Assembly: GCA_013203955.1 (NCBI GenBank)
Contig: JABMOY010000068.1
Span: 1-39,464, forward strand
Reading direction: 5' to 3'
Source: Rhodospirillales bacterium
GTDB taxonomy: Bacteria; Pseudomonadota; Alphaproteobacteria; Rhodospirillales; Casp-alpha2
DNA length: 39,464 nucleotides
The position numbers and the translations under genes are program-made. A model generated the notes under the pieces. It searched no databases. It was not told the origin of the DNA and saw only the letters and a program-made list of their open reading frames with translations. Of the stretch, positions 26,049 to 34,420 are shown piece by piece (within the stretch, counting starts at the first letter, position 1; each line of letters begins with the position of its first letter).

Positions 26049-28097
26049 TTGTTTTCAGTTTGGAAGCCCATGAATTTCACGAGAATTTCACCCTATTTTG
26101 TACCTGGACTAGCCCTTTTGGTGGTGTTTCTTGTCATCTTCTACGCGGGCTTCGGCCAAAGGCCCATCAACTTTGACGAGCCCGGCATTTTCAACGCGCC
26201 TTATATGTTTGCCCAATATAACAGCGTTTCTTACCCGGTTTGGTACCACCGGTTCTCCGACAGTTTCGAGACATATTATTTCCACCCCCCGGTCTATTAC
26301 ACGGCCTTGGGTACGATCATGAAGGTTGTGTCCGTTTATTACGCCGAGGCCGTTATCCCGACACTGATTTTCATGATTTCCGTCTGGTTGATTGTTTCAA
26401 TGCGGGCGCCCTCTTTTTACAAATTTTCCTACTTACTTTCCTTATTCTCTCTGGTCGTTGTTTATATCGTCACGTCGATGGCCAACTTCGGCGTCCGCCC
26501 CGACATGGTAATGGCCCTTTGTTGGGCCGCCGGTCTTCTGGCCATGGAAAAAAGTCGGCTCGAAGGTTGGTCGTGGCCGATGATGTTTTTGGGTTCGTTC
26601 CTTGCCGTCCTGGCCTCATCTCTCCATTACATCGGAGTATTTTTCATGGCCAGCGTCCCGGTTTACTGCTTTTTCGCGTACCGAGAACTCGGTTGGCGGC
26701 AATCAAAAAAGGTCTTGGCTGCCGCCGTCGGGGGGGGGTGTCTGATTGGCGTCCCCTATCTGGTCCTATTTATTATTCCCAACTTCGAGCAAATTATTAA
26801 CTGGTTAACGAGAGCGGAATTCTCCAACGAGCATGGCTCGAACCCATTCCGGATTTTTTGGTTCAAGGTTTCCAGCAACGCCGCTAGAGACCTGTCTTGG
26901 AGCCCGGTAGAATTTTTTAGGGTTTTTCCAGGATTGTTGATGCGGTGGTACGTGCCTATAGGTCTTTTCGCCGCGGCGGGGCTATTGATGATCCGAAACA
27001 CCCGCACCCTGGCTTGGGCCGCCCTGCCCCATATGATCTTCATCTATTTTATTGCCGACAAGAATCAATCGACCTACATCATCCCGGAATATTTTTTCAT
27101 ATTTCTTTTGGTGTTCACGGGCTCGTTGCTGACGGTTCAACGATTGTTACGGCATATCCGGCTTTCGAACTGGGAACGGCCGGTCATGTTTGTACTTTGC
27201 GTTTCTTTCGCGGGACACATGGCCGGCTCGGCTCCGCATTTCCAATATGCTTTCAAACAAATCGGCAAGTTCCAGGTTCATTGGATGGAAGTCGCCCGGG
27301 CGGCAGGACAGCGGATCATTGGAACCGATGCCGTAGTCGGTGAAAACACTGCGGCGTTTTATATTTCCGGTGCCCGCTACTGGTATCCGGAAGGACCAAT
27401 GTTTCTGCTCCCGGACGAACGAACGTTTCCGCCAGGGCAAAAGACCAGAAGAAAGAAAAATCGATGGCACACTGGAGTCTTGGATGAAGAAAAGCGCCTG
27501 TCCGCCCCTACGTCCATCGTCGGGTTTACCCTGAACAGCCCGTCATGGCTGTTACCAAAGCATTTAAAGGCCGGGGGCAAAAAAGTGGATGGAAACTTGG
27601 CCGGCTATTACGCAGACGGCAAGCTCAATATCCTGGGCGTCGTTAATACCCCGGCAAATATCGGCATCATGTTTTTCTCAACCCGCAAGCCTGACCATGC
27701 TCGCTATTTCCAGATCAATCATTATACGCGGCGGATATCGGAGTTCGTGGAATCAGGCCAAGGTGATACCATCTTCGGCACATACCTGTGCTTAACCTTG
27801 AAAGACATTCCCGAGCAAAAGTATTTCCGGTTTTACCATCCTTTTATTACCTACCTTGAGGTCGATGGGAAAAACCCGCAGATTTTAGGTGTATTCCGGA
27901 CCCCAAAACGGACCTTCGATAAGATGACAAAAGTTCTTTCGCCGGACTGCTACATCAAGGAAAGCCACCTGGGAACGGTGCGTTCCTATTCCCTCGTCGA
28001 TTTCATGAAAGCCAACCCGGACTTTCACAAAGACATTTCGTTTTTTCCCAATCAGCAACAGGCTATCGAGGCGAAACGGGCAACGGAGAGGAATTAA
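26049..28097 (+). CDS. GT39/PMT-ArnT-like membrane glycosyltransferase with soluble C-terminal domain, tandem copy 1
   Basis: Many TM segments, N-terminal acidic loop motif NFDEPGIFNAPYMFAQ, VRPDMVM; C-terminal about 170-aa soluble region. Start may be ATG 26070. Confidence 0.8.
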   Translation: MFSVWKPMNFTRISPYFVPGLALLVVFLVIFYAGFGQRPINFDEPGIFNAPYMFAQYNSVSYPVWYHRFSDSFETYYFHPPVYYTALGTIMKVVSVYYAEAVIPTLIFMISVWLIVSMRAPSFYKFSYLLSLFSLVVVYIVTSMANFGVRPDMVMALCWAAGLLAMEKSRLEGWSWPMMFLGSFLAVLASSLHYIGVFFMASVPVYCFFAYRELGWRQSKKVLAAAVGGGCLIGVPYLVLFIIPNFEQIINWLTRAEFSNEHGSNPFRIFWFKVSSNAARDLSWSPVEFFRVFPGLLMRWYVPIGLFAAAGLLMIRNTRTLAWAALPHMIFIYFIADKNQSTYIIPEYFFIFLLVFTGSLLTVQRLLRHIRLSNWERPVMFVLCVSFAGHMAGSAPHFQYAFKQIGKFQVHWMEVARAAGQRIIGTDAVVGENTAAFYISGARYWYPEGPMFLLPDERTFPPGQKTRRKKNRWHTGVLDEEKRLSAPTSIVGFTLNSPSWLLPKHLKAGGKKVDGNLAGYYADGKLNILGVVNTPANIGIMFFSTRKPDHARYFQINHYTRRISEFVESGQGDTIFGTYLCLTLKDIPEQKYFRFYHPFITYLEVDGKNPQILGVFRTPKRTFDKMTKVLSPDCYIKESHLGTVRSYSLVDFMKANPDFHKDISFFPNQQQAIEAKRATERN

Positions 28098-28156
28098 CCA
28101 ATTGGAAAGTTGTCTGATCATTCGCAAAATTATTCTCCTGCACGGCACTTAACCCC

Positions 28157-29659
28157 ATGAATTCCAAGAAATTTTTAAACTATCTAGTGCCAGGACTTGC
28201 CCTCCTAGTTGTGGTCATTGTCGTCTTCTACGGGGGCTTCGGGCAAAGACCCATTAGTTTCGATGAGCCCGGAAATTTCAACGCACCTTATATGTTCGCC
28301 CAACATAGCAAGGTGGCTTTCCCGGTTTGGTACCTCAGATTTCCTGATAGTTTTGAGACATATTTTTACCACCCCCCCGTTTTTTATACAGCCCTTGGCA
28401 CCATCTTGAAGTTTGTTCCCGTTTATTACGCCGAGGCTGTTATCCCAACGTTGATTTTCATGATTGCCGCTTGGTTGGTTGTTTCTCTACGGGCGCCAGC
28501 ATATTTCAAATTTTCTTGCCTTCTCTCCACCTTCGCTTTGGTTACTATTTATGTTGTCACGTCGATGTCCCATTTCAGCATTCGTCCTGACATGGTGATG
28601 AGCCTTTTCTGGTTCACCGGGCTGTTCGCCATGGAAAAAAGCCGGCTCGACGGATGGTCGTGGCCATCAATGTTCCTGGGCTCACTCCTAATCGTCTTGG
28701 CCGCGTCTTTCCATTACATCGGGTTGTTTTTCATGGCCAGCGTCCCTGTTTATTGTTTTTTGGCATACCGCGAACTCGGCTGGTGGCGAGCCAAAAAGGT
28801 CATTGGCGCGGCCGCGGCCGGTGGGTGCCTGATCGGCATTCCCTATCTGGCCCTGTTTATTATTCCTAATTTCGAACAAATTGTTGATTGGTTAACGAAG
28901 GCGGAAAACTCCAACGAGCATGGCAGCAACCCGTTGCGGATTTTCTGGTTCAAGGTTTCGTCAAACGCCGTTAGGGACCTTTCCTGGAGCCCCGTGGAAT
29001 TTTTTAGGGTTTTTCCGGGTTTGTTGATGCGGTGGTACGTGCCTTTGGGCCTTTTCGCCGCAGCGGGGTTTTTGATGATCCGCCAAACCCGCGCCTTGGC
29101 CTGGGCAATCCTGCCCCACATGATCTTCATCTATTTCATCGCCGACAAGAATCAATCGACCTACATCATCCCGGAATATTTTTTCATATTTCTTTTGGTG
29201 TTCACGGCCTCGTTGCTGGGTATTCAACGATTGTTGCGGCGTGTCCGGCTTTCGAACTGGGAACGTCCAATAATGTTCGGGCTTTGCGCTGCCTTGGTTG
29301 GGCATCTAACTGCCACCGCGCCACCTTTCAAGTATGCCTTAAAACAAATCGGAAATTATCAGGTTCATTGGATGGACGTAGCCCGCGCAGCCGGGCAGCG
29401 GATCGTTGGCACAGACGCCGTGATAGGGGAATACTCTGCTGCGTTTTACATGTCCGGCGCCCGTTACTGGTATCCAGAGGGGTCGATGTTTCTAAAGCCG
29501 GATAACTTCCAATTCAAGTCCTATGGAATTTCTGGATTCAAGGGATCCATAAATCGGTGGAAGGGTGATATCAAAGATGAAAAGGAACGCTTGTCCGTCC
29601 CTACTGCCATCGTTGGGTATTCGTTGAATATACTTGAGAGGCCATATTCATATCATTAA
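28157..29659 (+). CDS. Copy-2 membrane part of the PMT-like protein (500 aa up to the TAA)
   Basis: Highly similar to residues of copy 1 through the TM region (e.g. SWSPVEFFRVFPGLLMRWYVPLGLFAAAG). Confidence 0.7.
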   Translation: MNSKKFLNYLVPGLALLVVVIVVFYGGFGQRPISFDEPGNFNAPYMFAQHSKVAFPVWYLRFPDSFETYFYHPPVFYTALGTILKFVPVYYAEAVIPTLIFMIAAWLVVSLRAPAYFKFSCLLSTFALVTIYVVTSMSHFSIRPDMVMSLFWFTGLFAMEKSRLDGWSWPSMFLGSLLIVLAASFHYIGLFFMASVPVYCFLAYRELGWWRAKKVIGAAAAGGCLIGIPYLALFIIPNFEQIVDWLTKAENSNEHGSNPLRIFWFKVSSNAVRDLSWSPVEFFRVFPGLLMRWYVPLGLFAAAGFLMIRQTRALAWAILPHMIFIYFIADKNQSTYIIPEYFFIFLLVFTASLLGIQRLLRRVRLSNWERPIMFGLCAALVGHLTATAPPFKYALKQIGNYQVHWMDVARAAGQRIVGTDAVIGEYSAAFYMSGARYWYPEGSMFLKPDNFQFKSYGISGFKGSINRWKGDIKDEKERLSVPTAIVGYSLNILERPYSYH

Positions 29660-29689
29660 AAAACCGGTGGAAAAAGAACGGGGGGAAAT

Positions 29690-30190
29690 TTGGCCGGCTA
29701 TTACGCAGACGGCAAGCTCAATATCCTGGGCGTCGTTAATACCCCGGCAAATATCGGCATCATGTTTTTCTCAACCCGCAAGCCTGACTATGCTCGCTAT
29801 TTCCAGATCAACCATAATACGCGCCAGATTACGGAGTTTGTGGAATCAATCCTGGGCGATACAGTTTACGGCACATACTTATGCAAAACCCTGGAAGACC
29901 TACCTGAGCTAAAATTTTTCCGGTTTCATCACCCTTTCAACACCTTTCTTGAAGTCGATGGTAAAAATCCGCAGATATTGGGCGTCTTTCGGACTCCTAA
30001 ACAAACCTTCTATAAACTGACAAAGGTTCTTTCGCCGGGCTGTTACATCAAGGAAAGCCACCTTGGAACGGTGCGTTCTTATTCCTTCGTCGAATTCATG
30101 AAGCAAACCCCAGAATTCCACACCGAGGTATCTTTCTATCGCAACCAGCAACAAGCCATCGACGCAAAAACAGCGGCAGGGAGGAAATAG
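29690..30190 (+). CDS. Copy-2 soluble C-terminal part of the PMT-like protein (possible separate translation from TTG)
   Basis: AGYYADGKLNILGVVNTPANIGIMFFSTRKPD... identical/similar to copy 1 C-terminus; GGGGGG 4 nt upstream of TTG. Confidence 0.4.
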   Translation: MAGYYADGKLNILGVVNTPANIGIMFFSTRKPDYARYFQINHNTRQITEFVESILGDTVYGTYLCKTLEDLPELKFFRFHHPFNTFLEVDGKNPQILGVFRTPKQTFYKLTKVLSPGCYIKESHLGTVRSYSFVEFMKQTPEFHTEVSFYRNQQQAIDAKTAAGRK

Positions 30191-30290
30191 CCAAGCGACT
30201 ATTAAAGATCAATCTTGGAGACTATTTTTCGACCGAGGCCTTAAATAACAGGTTGACCGTCAGTTTGCATTCAAGCCAACCTATGTGCTC

Positions 30291-32264
30291 TCAATCCCCG
30301 ATACAGGTTTCGTGCCACAAGATCGCGTTGAGCACCGTCCAAACCAAAAACCCGTTATTGGCGCGCCCTTCCACCTGATCTCGGAGTATGGAACCGAAAT
30401 AGTCGTTGTCAAGAAACCCCTGGCCACGAATAGGGGAGCGTTCAAAGGCGTCCAGGCAGTATTTTCCAAAATCCCCCCGGGTCATCCACTGGTCGAGCGG
30501 TGCGCCGAAACCTTGCTTGCGGCGATAAAGAAGATCGTGGTCAACGTAGGGTTCCGCAGCCTTCTTGAGCAGGCGTTTGCCCAAGCCGTTCTCCAACTTG
30601 TACGAAGCCGGCAAACGCATGGCGAAGTCGATGATATCGTGGTCGAGGAACGGCACCCGGGCCTCGACAGAATGGGCCATGGTCATTTTATCGACGCGCA
30701 TGAGCAGGTGTTCGGGAAGGCGGACTTTGGATTCGAGATAAGGAATCTTATAAGGCGTTTCGGGGTTCCCGACCCGGCCGTCAAGCCCGCCTAAATAACC
30801 TTGGATTATTTCGTGGCTGTCGAGCCCCCGGTGCCCGTCTGGAAGCAACCCGTCAATGGGGCAGTCAATACCTTGAACGAATGGCGCCGGGTCGGGGGTA
30901 AGCAGACGGCGCTGGTCCCCCACCCAGGCTGTTGCTCCGCCCCAGAAGAGTTGTTCACCCGCTTGGGCGCGTCGGGAAAATTCATCATCGGCGCCGGTAA
31001 GTCCTGCCGCCTGGCCGCCGAAAAACCGCCGCCACCATGACGTTTTATTGCCTTTTCGAAAGGCTTCCTCCTTCGCCCGGTGATCTTCGCACCACCAGTA
31101 GCCGAGAAAATGCTCATCCGCCCCTTCCCCCACCTGGACCACGGTTGTTCCCGTCTGCTTGACGAGCCCAGCCAGAAAATAGAGCGGAATGCACACATTG
31201 TCGGCGATCGGTTCATCCTGTAAGCCCGGCATTTGGGGAAGAAAGTCCAAGACCTCTTTTTCACTGATCATGGTTTCATGGTGATCGGTGCCGTAGCGGT
31301 CCGACACACGACGGGCATGTTGAAATTCGTTAAAATCCTCATAGCCCTCATAACCGACCGTAAAGGTCTTCACGGGCCTATCCATCAACTCGCTCATCAG
31401 CGCAACGTTGAGGCTTGAGTCAACGCCGCCGGAAAGGAGTACGCCGAACGGCACGTCCGACACCATCCGCCGGGCGATGGATGTTTTCAACAGCCGCGTC
31501 AGCTCGGCGACGGCGTCATCGAACCCGAGGTCTCTTTCGCGAATCCGGTTGCCCGTATCCGGCGTGCTGTCCCAGTAACATCGGGCCTTGGCCGCCCCCT
31601 GGTGGTCGATGGTGACCGTGTGGGCGGCAGGAAGTTTGAAAACGCCGCGAAACATCGTCAATGGCGCCGGCGCAACGATAAAAGTCAAATAATGCCAAAA
31701 GGCGGTGCGGTCCAATTCTGCCGACATATGGGGGTGCGCCATCAACGCCCGAATTTCGGAGGCGAAAAGCCATTCGCCGCTGTCGGTCCGGGCAATATAT
31801 AGGGGCTTTACGCCGGCCCGATCGCGCACCATGTGGAGGACCGGATGATCCGGGTTTCGGATGTCATAAACGGCGAAGGCGAACATGCCGTAAAGGCGGT
31901 CAATAACACCCAGCCCCCATTCCTCAAACCCGTGCAGCAAGACTTCGGTATCCGAATGGTCTGTTTTCCATTGGTATTTGCCGAGCTTCTCCAACTCAGC
32001 CCGTAATTCCGCGTGATTGTAAATTTCGCCGTTGAAGACGATGACCACCGATCCGTCGGCATTGGACATGGGTTGGGCGGCCGAATCCGATAGGTCGATG
32101 ATGGAAAGTCGCCTGTGCGCAAAGCCGCAGCGGCCTTCGCGTTCCCGCCACACGCCCGCCCCATCGGGCCCACGGTGGACCATGCGCTCACGCATAGCGA
32201 CGAGCGTGTCTTCCTGGCAGACCTCGCCGCCCTGTGGTTTATATGCGCCGACGATGCCGCACAT
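30291..32264 (-). CDS. asnB: Asparagine synthase (glutamine-hydrolysing) family amidotransferase, copy 2
   Basis: MCGIVGAYKPQGG, AHRRLSIIDLS, FNGEIYNH, PFGVLLSGGVDSSLNVALMSELMDRPVKTFTVGY, VGEGADEHFLGY. Confidence 0.95.
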   Translation of the reverse strand: MCGIVGAYKPQGGEVCQEDTLVAMRERMVHRGPDGAGVWREREGRCGFAHRRLSIIDLSDSAAQPMSNADGSVVIVFNGEIYNHAELRAELEKLGKYQWKTDHSDTEVLLHGFEEWGLGVIDRLYGMFAFAVYDIRNPDHPVLHMVRDRAGVKPLYIARTDSGEWLFASEIRALMAHPHMSAELDRTAFWHYLTFIVAPAPLTMFRGVFKLPAAHTVTIDHQGAAKARCYWDSTPDTGNRIRERDLGFDDAVAELTRLLKTSIARRMVSDVPFGVLLSGGVDSSLNVALMSELMDRPVKTFTVGYEGYEDFNEFQHARRVSDRYGTDHHETMISEKEVLDFLPQMPGLQDEPIADNVCIPLYFLAGLVKQTGTTVVQVGEGADEHFLGYWWCEDHRAKEEAFRKGNKTSWWRRFFGGQAAGLTGADDEFSRRAQAGEQLFWGGATAWVGDQRRLLTPDPAPFVQGIDCPIDGLLPDGHRGLDSHEIIQGYLGGLDGRVGNPETPYKIPYLESKVRLPEHLLMRVDKMTMAHSVEARVPFLDHDIIDFAMRLPASYKLENGLGKRLLKKAAEPYVDHDLLYRRKQGFGAPLDQWMTRGDFGKYCLDAFERSPIRGQGFLDNDYFGSILRDQVEGRANNGFLVWTVLNAILWHETCIGD

Positions 32265-32430
32265 GTTATAAATACGGGGAAATTCGGAAGGGCATGGAAT
32301 ACCTTACTGATAAAGTCAGTTTCTTATTGAAAAATTGTCACAAAGTCTTTATCTGTTTAGATAACTTTGCACCCCTTTTTAAAGCAAAAGCATCGCCTTT
32401 AAATGGCTGACACAGGTAAAGCTAGAGAGA

Positions 32431-34350
32431 ATGCCGACAAAAACATTCACCTTTATTTGTCTTTATAACCACCAATCGATAGGTGTTCGGACTTTATGTT
32501 CGATCCTGCGGGATCGGGGGTGGAACTACAATCTTATTTTCCTCAAACCCCACATCGAAAGCATCATACGGGAAATCCCTTCAGAGGAGGAAATACAACT
32601 CGCCATCGATAAGGTAATAGACCTTAACAGCGATTACGTCGGCCTTCAGGTCTTCTCCTCTTTCATCGAACTGGCTTCTATCCTGACCGAGAGAATCCAA
32701 GCTTTGGGGATTCCTGTTTTTTGGGGTGGGCCGCACCCGACCGTCATGCCCGATGATGCCATTTCCACCGCCGATATGATCTTCATGGGTGAAAGTGAGC
32801 ATTCTTTCATCGATTTCATCGAAAGAACCGAGAAAGGTGAGGATCTCTCCACCATCGCCGGCTCATGGCATCGCCAAGGGGACAAAATTACAAAAAACGC
32901 AGGGCTTCACGTTGAACAGAACCTTGACCTTTTTCCATTTCCCTATTTTGACAACGAGCATACCTATTACATTGGGGACGGAACCCTTTCGCCCTACACG
33001 GAAAATTACAAATTTTACGTCATGATGACGGCGCGGGGCTGCGCCTACTCATGCACATATTGCGTCAATTCGTTCCTCAGGAAGGAATTTGGCAACAAGG
33101 GGTTCGTCCGAGCCCGCAGCGTCGATAACTGTATTCAGGAACTTGAGGAGATGGTCGGGAAATACCCAATCGACCATATTTATTTTTCAGATGAAATTTT
33201 CGGTACTCAAAAAAAATGGGTCCGGGAATTCGCACCGAAATACAAGGAAAAGATTTACCTGCCCTTTTGCTGTTTATTCCACCCAAACACCGTCAAGGAA
33301 GACGTTGTTTCCATCCTAAAAGATGCCGGCCTCAGCAAGGTAGGCATGGGACTGGAAAGCGGCAGCAAGGAAATTATTGGTGACCTCTACGACCGAAGAA
33401 CCACCACTGAAAAAATGTTGAAAGCCTGTAATCTTCTTAACAAGTATGGCATCAGAGTTGCCTACGACATAATTCTCGACAGCCCCTATGATACCGAAAA
33501 GACCCTTTCGGATACATTAGACTTGCTATTGAAAATTCCGAAACCTTTCATCCTTTCGGCATTTTCCCTAACACCATTCGCAGGTTCGGCCCTTACGCAA
33601 AAAATGCTTGATGATGGGTACATCACCGAGGACGACATAGAAGGAAATGTCAAAACTCGGCGTTCAAAAGCGGTGTGGGCGTGGAGAGCCAATGATAAAG
33701 GCCTAAGAAAATTTGATTCCTACTGGAATGGGCTCATCCTTTTATGCGGCAGCACACGGTTCCCCAATTGGATAATCAAAATGCTGGCCCGCATGAGGTT
33801 CCTAAAATACTTACCCTCCTTTATCTGGAGGGTGGTCAAGGCCAAGGACATCATGGTCAAAAAATTTGGCGAGAATACGCTGGAAATAAAAAACAGCTCT
33901 GCCGATCAGATTTTCAGCAGTCCTTTCCACCTAAGAGCTGTGATTGACGACCAACTGTTCAAAAAGCCCGTTAACAGCGTTCGCGAAGAAGATATCGTTT
34001 TCCGCGAACAAATTGCCACGACTGAAAACGGACAATGGAAAGCAAGGGGAAGAGCAAGTTCTCCCTTCACTTATCTCGTGAAAGGCAAATATCAGCCGCA
34101 AAAGAAGGGCCGGTATCTGATTGCCGAGGGGAAGCTCTTAAACGGGGGGTTTACGCTGGGGTTGCTTCATGATGAAGAATGGCTGCAAAAGGTAAGCGTC
34201 GTCAATAAAGGCAGTTTCAAGATCGTTCTAGAGGTGCCGAACGACGATACCTACGCCGTTACCTTAGCCAACAATTTATCCGAGGGATCCCTACAAAACG
34301 ATTTCACGATTGATAAGATTGGCTGGCTTGAAGACGGTGCCGCCGCCTAG
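32431..34350 (+). CDS. B12-binding-type radical SAM protein with C-terminal beta-rich module
   Basis: FWGGPHPTVMPDDAI...IFMGESEHSFIDFIE; TARGCAYSCTYCVNS (CxxxCxxC); about 130-aa beta-rich C-terminal tail. Confidence 0.88.
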   Translation: MPTKTFTFICLYNHQSIGVRTLCSILRDRGWNYNLIFLKPHIESIIREIPSEEEIQLAIDKVIDLNSDYVGLQVFSSFIELASILTERIQALGIPVFWGGPHPTVMPDDAISTADMIFMGESEHSFIDFIERTEKGEDLSTIAGSWHRQGDKITKNAGLHVEQNLDLFPFPYFDNEHTYYIGDGTLSPYTENYKFYVMMTARGCAYSCTYCVNSFLRKEFGNKGFVRARSVDNCIQELEEMVGKYPIDHIYFSDEIFGTQKKWVREFAPKYKEKIYLPFCCLFHPNTVKEDVVSILKDAGLSKVGMGLESGSKEIIGDLYDRRTTTEKMLKACNLLNKYGIRVAYDIILDSPYDTEKTLSDTLDLLLKIPKPFILSAFSLTPFAGSALTQKMLDDGYITEDDIEGNVKTRRSKAVWAWRANDKGLRKFDSYWNGLILLCGSTRFPNWIIKMLARMRFLKYLPSFIWRVVKAKDIMVKKFGENTLEIKNSSADQIFSSPFHLRAVIDDQLFKKPVNSVREEDIVFREQIATTENGQWKARGRASSPFTYLVKGKYQPQKKGRYLIAEGKLLNGGFTLGLLHDEEWLQKVSVVNKGSFKIVLEVPNDDTYAVTLANNLSEGSLQNDFTIDKIGWLEDGAAA

Positions 34351-34400
34351 TCCTGAAAGACATTCAAGACCTTTTTCCCGTTCTTCATGAAAACCGACGT

Positions 34401-34418
34401 CACGGCATTTTAGCCGTG
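34401..34418. terminator. Short GC-rich hairpin between convergent genes
   Basis: CACGGC (34401-34406) attttA GCCGTG (34413-34418); no strong U-tract. Confidence 0.25.
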
Positions 34419-34420
34419 CC

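Larger units (their letters stand above)
28157..30190 (+). pseudogene. GT39/PMT-like membrane protein, tandem copy 2, interrupted by a single in-frame TAA (29657-29659)
   Basis: ORFs 28157..29659 and 29690..30190 are in the same frame and together align end to end with copy 1; TAA sits where copy 1 has TTA (Leu). Confidence 0.65.

Noticed and set aside
29651-29692. Programmed stop recoding (e.g. selenocysteine/pyrrolysine) at the PMT-like TAA
   Set aside because: The codon is TAA, not TGA/TAG, and the paralog has an ordinary Leu there; a nonsense mutation, sequence error or split gene is simpler.
30285-30794. 169-aa plus-strand ORF
   Set aside because: Antisense to the second asnB; no recognisable domain.
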